Shown here piece after piece: positions 22,211 through 33,700 of a stretch of 64,000 nucleotides of DNA. The position numbers and the translations under genes were made by a program. The DNA is taken from assembly GCF_018446385.1 (NCBI RefSeq), contig NC_056002.1, forward strand, positions 12,286,894 through 12,350,893. The letters run 5' to 3'. Position 1 is the stretch's first letter. The number at the start of each line of letters is the position of its first letter. The stretch comes from Zingiber officinale (Eukaryota > Streptophyta > Magnoliopsida > Zingiberales > Zingiberaceae). The notes below the pieces were generated by a model that was not told where the DNA came from, did not search any database, and saw only the letters and a program-made list of their open reading frames with translations.

Positions 22211-23670
22211 TCTCTGTTTTGGGCGATATGGTTGGTCGATGTCTCTGTTCTTGTGCTATTGCCTTGTGGTTTCAACCCTGCTGTAGTCATCGGATGGTTT
22301 GTGTTTGTGAAGTCTATTTGAACAAAACAGAACAGTATGTTATAATTCTGATAAATTTCCTTATTTACCTCTTAATTTTTTACCAAGAGCTAAATCATGT
22401 CTGAGTCCTCACTCCTTGTAAAAGAATCATTTGGCCAGTCCTAAAATACTGATTTTGGAGTCACATTTATGTATTTTGATATTCTATTAGATAGCCAAGT
22501 ATGATTTATTAAAAGATTGACCTAAAATCATCTAATACATACATATTTATATATGATAAGGACACATTTGAACAGCACCATTAGCAAGGCAACATCCAGA
22601 TTAGACTTTTCATTATGCCTTGCAAGCATTTTGTAACATTCAGAGGCTTACTTTCTATACTCATCAAATTCCTTAATTTGTTCAAAAACAATGATAAATC
22701 TAAAACATATAATTATATCATATTGTTTTACACAATTTTTAATTGACTGAAAGGGCAAGATTTACTTTGTTCTTACGGTGACATCGCAAGAACTAAGAAG
22801 GGAACTCTTGCAAAAAAGACTACAAAAGTTTAAAATTTATAGTCAGGACCTTGCCGTGGGTGCGTCCCAACATTACCAGTAATTCGAGTACCGCACGTGC
22901 CGTGGGAGTGGATGATCGTTGTCTCTGTTTTTTGTGGGATTGTGTGTGGTTTCAAGTACGATGAACTGGTCCTCCGCTTTATGCTTCTGAGCTATCTTCA
23001 AACATCGAAACGTTTGACATTTTTCTAGTGAAGTCAAAGTCTTGTAGGTGATGATGCGAAAAAAAAATATCTGCTAAATCTATATTTTATCATCAAATTC
23101 ACAACCATTCGTTGTCTGACTTTGACTGACAAGTCTTTTTCATAGGGTACCAAAAAACATTGGAAGAATAAAAAAATTTAACCGTGCAAGAATTTACAAG
23201 TTCCCATCCAACACATGATCGATTGGATATACCTAGTCTCCTAACAGCCAAGTACGTGAGTTGCCACATACTTTGTGGAAATGTCACCCAGGATATAACC
23301 CAGTGAGTTATCATATAGTAAATTTATAGAATTGAGTAAGAATTGAATTTTGACAAAGACTAAAGAATTATTTTTCTACGTAATAATGATATGAAGCAGT
23401 CGTTGGGGGTGAAAGACGGATTTCACCTTTTATGAAGAACTACGTGAAAATGTCAGTGTTAAGTAACCGTTACAATTTCATAATGATAGCAGCAATAGAT
23501 CAGTTAGGAGAAATTGCAACGCTTGCCGGTGTGCTTAGCTGATCTGTCACAAGCCATATTATCATGTCTGGGCTTGTCACCCCTGAATTCCGATCTTGGA
23601 TGAGTTATTTTGTAACGCAAATCTAAGTGAATAAAGGGATTCACTTTGAATCCCTGCAAAAAAAGACTAC
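22211..23670 (+). repeat. array unit: 3' region, downstream block and a second, coding-less unit end
   Basis: 22211-22765 matches the block after 11070. At 22766 it shifts to a second type of unit end. GTACCGCACGTGC at 22890 and GTTTCAAGTACGATGAACTGG match 16190 and 30050. 23460-23650 (GTAACCGTTAC, GCTTGCCGGTGTGCT, AATTCCGATCTTGG) matches 18975 and 30420. No coding frame was found. Confidence 0.65.
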
Positions 23671-24353
23671 TAGATAATGGATCAGATTTAAGTCAATTTT
23701 ATATCCTCTAAATGGTTAGAATACTAACTTGAATAACTTTTTTAATTTTTAAAATCATTATTAAATGTGTTTAAATAATATCATATTTTATGGATCAATT
23801 ATATCATTTCTCATCTATTGTTATATTTAATTTAAAAAATAAACCTAATTAATTTTTATTAATAATACTTAATTAAATTTTTTTATTAGTTTATAATTTT
23901 TTAGTTAATAAATTTATTTTCTAGTTGGACTAGAAAGATTTACTATTTAACTTTAATCCCTATATCTGTTAGAAATATAGTATTATATTTTATTTCCTAT
24001 TAATTACTATCTTTACGTTTTCAAATTTAAAAAAAAATCAATGACCTTGTAAATATTTATTAAATTCTTTTAAAAAATAATATTGAGTGAGAATAATAAG
24101 AAAAAAAGCTAGACATTATTAGATGATTTATTGAACAATGAACCCAACGTATTTGAAGTTGAAATAATAATAATAATAATAATAATAATCCTAGTTAGTT
24201 TCATTGACTATTCTAAGGATGATCAATTTAGTATGATAAAAGATTTTTATCGACTATTAGGAGAAATCGGGAAGTACACATGGTAGTCAGCTCAGAAGTC
24301 CAGCATCTTTTGGTTGCACCTCTTATTTAGAGAAAAAAATTCTACAAATATAC
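23671..24353. other. AT-rich DNA; interspersed-repeat piece at 24190-24353
   Basis: Mostly featureless with an (AAT)n run at 24165-24187. From 24190 it resembles 53690-53845 (TTCATTGACTAT, CCAGCATCTTTTGGTTGC, TCTACAAATA). The repeat is interrupted by the solo LTR at 24354 and resumes at 25301. Confidence 0.5.
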
Positions 24354-25300
24354 TGATGCAGTGATGATAAGGGGCCTTATCCCGCGGCCACGGTGGAAGT
24401 CAAAGTCAAGGTGGTCAACACATAGCTAGCATCGGCCAGTCGGGCAAAGCATACCCCGACCGGGAGGAGAAGGTCCCAATCCGATCCCGCCTTCAACTCG
24501 GGGATTTGTCAAACGACCGACGCTCAATGGAGAAGGCGCTCAAGGTGCAGAAGCTGGGTCGAGTGGTCATTTGTGTCCCGCTCGGCCAAATAGCAAGACT
24601 CAACACAAGCAGAGTGGAACTTCAGCCGAGCGGCTACCTCGCTCGGCCTGGCAACAGGGCATGGCACAAACAAAGTGGAACTTCAGCTCAGCAGCTACCC
24701 TGTTCGGCCAGACGACTATCCCGTTCGGCCAAGCGGTAAGACTCGACATTGGCACATGGGATCTCCGGCCGAGCAAACGAGACACAAGAGACAGCGAAGT
24801 GACTGGCCAAGCGGCCAACCCGCTCGGAAGATTGTACGGCGAAGTGACATCCTTTTGAGAGTTAGTGTCGCCGACACCGAACATGGATAACCAGAAGATC
24901 GTACGACGAAAGCTTCCACTGCCACTTCAGAAATATACTCGACCTGTTAAGGTATTGTATCAGGGACACTTTACCCACAAGTCTTTTCAGAAAAAACTTG
25001 GGAGAGTGTGCCCGCCTTGGGAAGCATGCACGCGCATTACAGGAGCTCTATATAAAGGGGGTCCAAGCATCGGCAGAGGTATGTGCAATACACTGTTGTT
25101 GCTACTTGTCACTTTTGTTTGCTCCGCTTTCTACTTCATCGTCGGTGACTGACTTGAGGGTCGGAGGGCCAACGCCGAAAACCCCTTCCCTGGCTCGGCA
25201 CTGACGTAGTCTGTGTTGCAGGTCGAAGCGGAGTCCACAGGAGGTCTGCGGGAGCTCCACATCCCCAGCTTGCTATCTCATCGACTTTCGAACAGGATCA
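24354..25300 (+). repeat. solo LTR, same Tat family as 38878-51157
   Basis: The 947-bp block runs from TGATGCAGTG to GAACAGGATCA. It shares CGCTCGGCC-rich repeats, a TCTATATAAAGGGGG box at 25047 and the CTTGAGGGTCGGAGGGCC phrase with the LTRs at 38878 and 50227, in opposite orientation. No internal element sequence adjoins. The flanking repeat resumes directly, and a related empty site is seen at 53840. Confidence 0.75.
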
Positions 25301-25880
25301 TACGTCATAATTGGGGATCGAACCGTGGTTGTCTGGGTGACAACCTGGATGTGCTACCACGGCACCATAGTCCCGGAGACGCGGTGGGACATCCAAGTTG
25401 TCACACAGACACTCGTGATTCAAATCCCAACCAGGAACGGAGCCAAAGGGGAGGCGATGGTACCCCTAAGATATGTATGAGATATTGAATAGAGGGTGAA
25501 AGAGAGGCGTATTTAGGGGGGAACCAAAGGATGTTGGGCTGACGGCGTGGTTGTCTGGGTGACAACCTGGATGTGCTACCACGACACCATAGCCCCGGAG
25601 ACGCGGTAGGACATCCAAGTTGTCACCCAGACACTCGTGATTCAAATCCCAATTAGGAACGAAGCCAAAGGGGAGGCGATGGCGACAGCAGGCCCCCCCC
25701 CCCCCCCAAGATATGTATGAGATATTGAATAGAGGGTGAAAGAGAGGCGTATTTAGGGGGGAACCAAAGGATGTTGGGCTGACGGCCATGTGCGCTTTCA
25801 AATTTATCCTGGTGATCAGTAGAAAATTTACATGGGACAGGATCGGTCATCTCATGAATAATCAATGAGGCTAACTGAAA
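25301..25880. repeat. partly palindromic repeat, duplicated in tandem (222-240 bp step)
   Basis: The word GGTTGTCTGGGTGACAACC begins at 25327 and 25549. Each copy is followed by a near-inverted GACATCCAAGTTGTCAC, so each could fold back. ATATGTATGAGATATTGAAT recurs at 25471 and 25711 with about 80 following bases that look identical. The right flank (25780-25880) resembles the inverted start of the repeat at 53690. A run of 15 C lies at 25693-25707. Confidence 0.65.
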
Positions 25881-26723
<843 letters not shown>

Positions 26724-27818
26724 CTGATAAAATTCAGGTTGAGATCAAAGAGTTTCAAGTTGTGGTTAGTAGAGTAGATTTTACTAGGATGTTTTGATCC
26801 CACGTAATTCTAGATATGTAAAGTCTATCTAGAATTTCAATGATATAAAGTTTTTTTTTTTTTTTTGTTAATAATACTCAACTTCACTTAAATACATCTG
26901 AATAAGTAGAGAAGAGAACAAGAGAGAGAGAGAAAAAAAACGAAGGGCATATAACAGATAAAAGAACAACGTGATTTAGGGAGACCAAATTTACAGAGCT
27001 ACTATCACGGATCACTAATGTGATTAGACAAGTAGTTGATGAACCTTTTCCTGATAAATAACTCTAGTTAACAATTGGTGGGCTAATAAATAATTCAACA
27101 AAAAAGGAAGAGAAACATTCTTGATTTCCTTGTTTGACTAGGAAAAAGAAAAACAATAATCTGTTTAAGATATACTGAAATCTGCTCATCAAACAAATGA
27201 AAATCAATTTCCAGTAAGTGCAATGTAGCAATAACCTGACAAAAAAATAGAGTACCTTATTCTGCTGTTTGGCTTTAGTTCATCTTGAAGTGGCAAGGGT
27301 AAAGGTGCAGGTGAGGAATCCATCAAACTTGTAGTTCTGTGATCAAACTTGTAGTTAAGAAATATCGTATAAAAAATAATAAAATATTAAAAATAATTTA
27401 TTTAATGTCATTAATAAATTCATTCAACTATTATCATTCAACAAAAATATATTAGAATTCATATCATATTTCCAAAAAAATATAATTCAACAAAAATAAA
27501 TTAAGCATCTATACGTTACTCCTAATTTAATTATATTTTAACATCATTCAAAAAAGTAAAATAGATAAGTTTCAACTTTGAATTAATTGAAAATTTCTTT
27601 ACCACTTGATATTGTAATGTCCTATAAAAATATAAAATAATGAGAAATAAAATAATTGATCTAATACTATTAAATTTAACGAAATTAAGTTGTATTAAAA
27701 AATTATCCCATCAACATCAATAGTATTCTCATCATATTCAATTGAAGAGTAATATGCTTTTATTTTTTTTGTGAACTTGCTACAAAATTCAATGAAAAAG
27801 ATAAATAATTATTGGAGA
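26724..27818. other. AT-rich DNA with one short exon-like piece
   Basis: On the minus strand 27320 down to 27258 reads MDSSPAPLPLPLQDELKPNSR before a GTAC donor-like site. It has no recognised family and may be a leftover exon. The rest is AT-rich and empty. Confidence 0.3.
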
Positions 27819-28112
27819 TTATAAAAGAAGAATATTTTTATACAAAATAATAAAAATTAATTTGTAATTTATATTACCTTGTTTCTCATTATTTAACCCA
27901 CTTTGAGTATACATCAATATTTCTATCATTTTTGGATGAAACTTGTATCTATGAAAGCTCACCAATCTACCACATGTACTAAATATAGATTTTGAAGCCA
28001 CAGTCAATATTAGAATGACAAGTATATCCTGTGTCATCCTCTTTGGAATGACAAATATATCTTGTGTCATCCTCATTGGAATGACAAGTATATCCTGTGT
28101 CATCCTCGGCAA
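27819..28112 (-). pseudogene. hAT transposase C-terminal (dimerisation) remnant
   Basis: The frame contains TVASKSIFSTCGRLVSFHRYKF followed by HPKMIEILMYTQSGL, which matches the hAT C-terminal dimerisation region (typically VASESAFSTxGR and PKxxEALxCxQ). In front, MTQDILVIP-like nonapeptides occur three times, coded by a 34-bp tandem repeat at about 28007-28108. A single copy would be expected in the parent transposase. The rest of the transposase is absent. Confidence 0.65.
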
Positions 28113-28155
28113 AGTAGGATACTTGATTAAGCTACCATTAATAAAAAAAAAGTTA

Positions 28156-28369
28156 TGGTACGTTTGATTTGTGCATTTTCTATTTTAATTTTTTGAAAAA
28201 TGTGCTTCTAAAAAAATGATGTTTGGTTTATATTTTTATATCTATTTTCTAAAAAAATAGATAATATTTTTTAAAAAAATAGAAAATATCTAAAAATCAT
28301 TTTTTATTTTCTAGAAAACGAGTGTTTTCCAAAAAATAAAAATGAAAAACAAGTAGACCAAACCCACCT
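28156..28369. mobile_element. short MITE, PIF/Harbinger-like
   Basis: This 214-bp AT-rich insert has ends TGGTACGTTTG and CAAACCCACCT, imperfectly inverted, flanked by TTA on both sides (28153-28155 and 28370-28372). The array copy at 30685 lacks it (AAGTTAATAATTAGATTGG). A 3-bp TTA duplication fits PIF/Harbinger MITEs. Confidence 0.55.
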
Positions 28370-28790
28370 TTAATAATTTGATAGGATTTCCTGTTTAGAT
28401 AATCAAATGAAGGGACAATTCATGGATTGCATTAGTCTATTTGTAGAAGATATGTTAACTTTGTGTTTTTGAACGGCACGTGATCTTCTTTCTAATTGAA
28501 AAGATCACATAGCTTAAGGCTGTATAAATTTTTGTTGATTGCTTTCATTCCAAGTGGCAAAAGGTCTGTCTTTGTCACTAAACAAACTCTTAGACTCAAG
28601 CTAAATTTATAATCAGTAGGAACAAAGAAAATGCAAATATTTGACATGAGCAGTAACAAAGAAAATGCAAATATTTGACATGAGTTTCCTTTAGACGATC
28701 TTTAGTGGAGCCGCTTTTGGCAACACGTTCACTTCTAACCTATCAAGTAAGTTCAGTACACCTTCAATCTGTTGTCATGTACAAGATCAA
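28370..28790 (-). pseudogene. decayed copy of two kinesin exons
   Basis: This corresponds along its length to 30690-31075 of the kinesin gene, covering exons 15 and 14 and their introns. Exon-like words survive (ATCTTCTTTCTAATTGAAAAGATCACAT for the AIAKKEDHV part; the LAGSER region near 28730 is scrambled). It is directly followed at 28800 by a ubiquitin 3' region. The reading frame is lost. It shows that kinesin 3' DNA was duplicated together with an array unit. Confidence 0.75.
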
Positions 28791-28799
28791 TTAATATTG

Positions 28800-29818
28800 A
28801 ATCGTATTGTTTATTGGTGTTATGGGTGATCGATGTCTCTGTTTTTGTGATTTCAAGTCTGATGTAGTGATCGGTTTGTGTCAAGTCTATTTGAACAGAA
28901 CAGTATGATATAATTCTGATTTCAGCCTTTATCTTTAATATAATAAACTATGCCTTAAATATTATCATTATTTGTGTTAATTTTTTACTAAGAGCTAATC
29001 ATGTCTGAGTCCCCACTCCCAGTAGAAGAATCATTTTGGCCGGCCCTAAAATACTGATTTTGGAATCACATATATGTATTTTGATATTCTATTAGAAAGC
29101 CAAGAATGATTTAATAAGCACGCTTATTATTAAATATAAAAAGAAAAAGACTGATCTAAAATCATCTAACAAACACATATTTATATATGATAAGGACATT
29201 AGTACAGTAGATTAGCAAGGCAACATCCAGATTAGACTTTTCATGTTGTCTGGCAAGCATTTTGTATTGTTGAGTAGCTCACTTTCTAAATTCAGCAAAT
29301 TCTTTAATATTTTTTAAACAATGACAAATCTCTAAAACATATAAGTATATTATATTGTTTTTAAGAATTTTTAATTAACTGAAAGGGCAAGATTTATTTT
29401 TCTAGGTCAAATTGTATTTTTTATCTGTTGGAGAAGACGAAGAGCATGCACAGAGATATAACTACAGCTGTTGAAGAAGACGAAGAGCATGCAGAGAGAT
29501 ATGGAAACTATAATGCAGAGGGTTAATTCGATCCTACTTGTATTGGCACTGTCCCAACCTCTCACAATGAGATGATGAGACCACTACTTAAGTGTGGGCC
29601 CCACCACCTCATTGTGAGAGGTTGGGGCAGTGCCAGGGTGAAATTTGATTACTACACAATTATTATAACTTAGTATTTCGAGAAGCATAACACTGGAAAT
29701 AACTTCGTTATCTGCACGATCGCTAAAAATTGTGTTCATCCTTGGGCACTCGACGTGCAGGAACACTGTGATTGTCCATAAGCTGCTGTTTTTCTTCTCT
29801 GTTACCTCCACAATTCAG
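28800..29818 (+). repeat. array unit 3' region and leader of the mini-gene
   Basis: 28825-29360 matches the blocks after 11070 and 12573. 29370-29818 is the leader block with GAGAAGACGAAGAGCATGC (twice), GCACGATCGCTAAAAATTG and a CAATTCAG border just before the ATG. A 50-bp inverted pair around 29540-29640 (CCTCACAATGAG and CTCATTGTGAGAGG) looks like a small fold-back insertion, since other copies lack it. Confidence 0.6.
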
Positions 29819-29959
29819 ATGCAGATGTCTGCCAAGAATCTCAATGACGATGGCAAACAGCTTGAGGACGGCTGGACCTTGGCGGACTACAACATTCAAA
29901 CGGAGTCCACAATAAATCTGGTTCTCCGCCTTCCTTGTCGGATCTCTTGCCCTCCTTGA
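29819..29959 (+). CDS. 46-aa ubiquitin-like mini-fusion
   Basis: The frame joins the array-specific N-terminus [13 protein letters not shown] directly to ubiquitin from Lys48/Gln49 onward ([14 protein letters not shown]), then ends in a changed tail ([11 protein letters not shown]). Relative to 20708 the middle of the ubiquitin fold is missing. It cannot fold as ubiquitin and has no terminal di-glycine. Leader and start context are intact, so it might still be transcribed. Most likely a deletion product; a small functional peptide is possible but unsupported. Confidence 0.4.
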   Translation: MQMSAKNLNDDGKQLEDGWTLADYNIQTESTINLVLRLPCRISCPP

Positions 29960-30690
29960 TGTTGCATTGGGTTGTTGTTGGTGTCTAGTTCTGTCCCTGC
30001 TGCCTGGTCTCGTGGAAAGATCGTTATCTCTGTTTTTTTGTGTGATTTTGTGCGTGTGGTTTCAAGTATGGTGAACTGGAGCTTTGCTTTATGCTTCTGA
30101 GTTTTGTTCAAACATCAAAACATGGCAGTTTCTAATGTAATGAATTGAAGGTGATGACGCAAAAAAAAATGATAAATCGAAATTTTATCATCAAATTCAC
30201 CACCAGTCGTTGACTGTGCCTTACGCCAAAGTCTTTTTCAGACTTCAGAGGATACCAAAAACATGTTTGAAGAACCAGCAAATTTAACAGTGGAAGATTT
30301 TTCAAGTTACAGTTTGGGATCCTACACATGATCGATTGATTTCCTAAATTTATAAATCTCAATTTATATACCTTTCTCCTAACACTTTCCCACCCTATTC
30401 AACCAGAGCCAAGTAGCCGTTACATATTTCGTAATGGTTGCCGCAATAGATCAGCTCAGAGTAATTGCCATGGTCATTTGCTGGTGTGCTCAGCCGGTGA
30501 TCAATCACTAGTCAGAATATCATGTCTGGGTTTGTCGCCGCGGAATTCCGATCTCGCATGAGTTAACTCGGGCAGCAAATCGAAGTGAACAAAGGGATTC
30601 GCCGACTGAAGTAGCTTCTGGTGATATGTTGACGAACATCAATGTCTTTGAATCTCCGCCAAGACAAGGCTACCATTAAGAAAAAAAAGT
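29960..30690 (+). repeat. array unit end, abutting the kinesin gene
   Basis: Matches 22855-23660 and 16190-16620 plus 18950-19200 (GTTTCAAGTATGGTGAACTGG, GCCGTTACATATTTCG, GGTGTGCTCAGCCGG, GGCTACCATTAAG). At about 30690 it turns into kinesin intron sequence. Confidence 0.7.
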
Positions 30691-30763
30691 TAATAATTAG
30701 ATTGGAATTCCTGCTTAGATCATCAAATGAAGAAACATTTCATGAATTGCATTAGTCCTCTAC

Positions 30764-33700
30764 CTGTAGAAGATATGTTAACTTTGAGTTCCGGAAAGGC
30801 ACATGATCTTCTTTCTTTGCAATTGAAAATATCACATCGCTTAAGGCTGACAAGCTTTTGTTGATTGCCTACGTTTCAAGTGACAAAAAGTTTGTCAGTA
30901 AACAAACTACTTAAACTAAAGCTAGAATTTATAATCAGCAGGAATGAAGAAAATGCAAATATTTGACCTGAGTTTCCTTTAGACGATCCCCAGTAGAACC
31001 ACTTTTGGCAAGACGTTCACTTCCAGCAAGATCAATTAAGTTTAATATACCTTCAATTTGTTGTTCTGTTCTCTGAAGTAAATATTATGTGAACAATATG
31101 TGCAAGTTTAGTAGCATACACGACGATTTTATTAGCATACACAATGAGTTTCTCACCTCATTCACACCAACAATTTTTAAAGTGAAGACAAAATGGCTTC
31201 TTGAAGATTGCTCATTCATTTGGGTCTTACCCACAGACCTGATACAAAATGAAATAGAGGCTTCAAAGTTAAGCTTAAAATGCACAGAGATACACTTGTA
31301 AAAGGAAAATAGCATGGTGTTGGTGTGAGATCCTAAACGTAGGTTAGTAAGCAACTTTAAATATCATGATCGTATTTAATGAAAAATAATATGACAATAT
31401 CACTTATTTAAATTTATTTTACATATGTAAATATTCAATAATTTTTCAAATTTATGAAATAAAAATATAAATGTTGCATTTAAAATATCTAATTCTACGA
31501 AATAGGAAATGCAGTCATTCTAAGTTGCATCTGCAGCTTGCAAATCCTAATTTCAAATGGATTTGAACTTGCAAGAAATTTTGCAGGCAACCAAATGCTT
31601 GCACTAATTGCTGGTAACCAAACAGCTTCCAAGTTAATTCGCACAATAAATAACAGGATCTTTAGCTTCACTAACATATTTCATGTTTCAATACTTCATT
31701 TGTGAAGCAAGCTCATACTCAAATAGACTAGGTATGCAAGGGGGTTTAATCTTAGGTTACAAATTGGTCTCCTATCGATTATCCAGTTAACCAACATTAA
31801 GAATTTGTGAAGCACAATTTCAAACTAGATAAAATGTTGTATTTGCTGAAAGTTAAAATCTATTGATCAGATGAACACACGAGCAGTTTCCCCATAGTTA
31901 ACAGACAACAATTTTACCACATTAGTGTAACAAATATAAGTTTTTAGACAACCACCTCAGCACATTTTACCTGTTCATTGAAGCCTGTTGAAGGAGAAAT
32001 GAGACATGCTCACTGCTACAAACATTAACAATAGTAAGATCAGACACAACCGCATTTCCATTACTGTCATGCTTGATTGAATACTGCTTGGTCAGGCCAC
32101 CACTTGTATCTACACTAGTAGGTCGGCTAGGTGATAGCAAATCACGAACTGTTTCATTATAGATTTCCAACATGGAAGCCTGAAAAAAAAATGAATAAAT
32201 CAGAATCACCTACAGTAAACATGTCACTCAAAATGAAAGGATAGGTAAAGGGCAAAAACAATGTAAGATAACTTGCTTACCTGCATTTTGTATTTCCAAC
32301 CTTGAGATTGTAGAGATTGACTAGTCTGAAAAATTTGCTCCAGGGATCTTGGAATAAGTCCTTTCTGTTCAGGGCATTCAGTATTGCCCATCATGGTATA
32401 AGTTTTGCCAGAACCAGTTTGCCCATAAGCAAATATGCAAACCTATAGGATAGCAATTTTTTCTTAGAGCAAAGAAAAACATATAGTTCAAATGCAACTA
32501 CAAGAGGATCAAACAAATCCACAACAATGTTGAGCAAAATGGAGTAGGTGGGTAAGAAATAACATCAAATAAAAGAAGTAAATCCAGCAAAATCAATTTG
32601 TCTCAATTCACCCACAAAAACAAATTATGAATACAATTTAAAAAACTATACAAAACTATTTACAAGAGTACAATTAAATAATCTGAAAAGAAATTTATAT
32701 GTCAATTCAATACCTTGTAGCCATCAAGTGCACTCTGAATTAGCTGAGATATTTCTTCAAAAACTTCTCCTTGAGAAGCTCCCTGATTGAATACTTTGTC
32801 AAAAGTGAAGGAGTACATTTGGGCTGTTTATATTGCATTCATGAATGCTCAGTACTCTTGTATTACAAATGGCTAAGTAGATATGATCAAGCAGAGTGCT
32901 CAATAACCAGTAACAAAAGCACAATTTAGGCGTACCATTATTTGTCATGTCAATCCCACTTCCAAGAGATTCAATGGATGTTGGATAAGAAACAACAGAT
33001 CCGTCTGTACCGCCCAATTCAGTATCATGTAAAAGAGGACGAACTCTACAGAATACGCGAATATTTCCTTTAAGTTCCTGTAGATAAGAGATTCAGCACA
33101 ACCATAATTTTAAAATACATGTTAAATAAACTTCCATACCAATATGGTGTTATGCAACTTTTTTCGTATCTTTTCTGCTTCCACTATTTGTAGCTCTGCA
33201 TTTACAAGGCGATCTTGCAAATCAATAACAGTTTTCTGCTGCTCTTCATATTCTGATATCACCTCAATAGCTGTCAAGTCGGCTCTCTAAGAAAACAAAA
33301 ATGTTACAAACGGAATATTTTACACAACACTAATTGTACACAATTTGATTCCTTCGACACAATAATGAATGGTAAAATTGCATTACTTACCTTCAATTTC
33401 TCATTGGAAAAAGTAAGTTGTTGTCGCAAGAGTTTAATTTCTCCACTTTGAGAAAAGCATGCCTCCTATGAATGATAAAAACAAATATATCATCACACTT
33501 GAGAATAGCAAAACAAGGATGTTGATGTTTAGGAGTACAAACCTCAAGAAGAGCAGCCCTTGCCGTTATTGTTTCTAATGATTTTGAAGATTTTCCACTA
33601 ATTTCTTTGTATTCAGCAACTTCCATGGTCAAACTTTGCACTTGTGCCAATAAATGATCGCGGTCATCTCGCACTTGCTGAAACTCTGTTCTAATAAAAC

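Noticed and set aside
25321-25430. tRNA-like or CRISPR-like palindromes
   Set aside because: No cloverleaf or conserved tRNA boxes, and this is plant DNA; the palindromes belong to a duplicated interspersed repeat.
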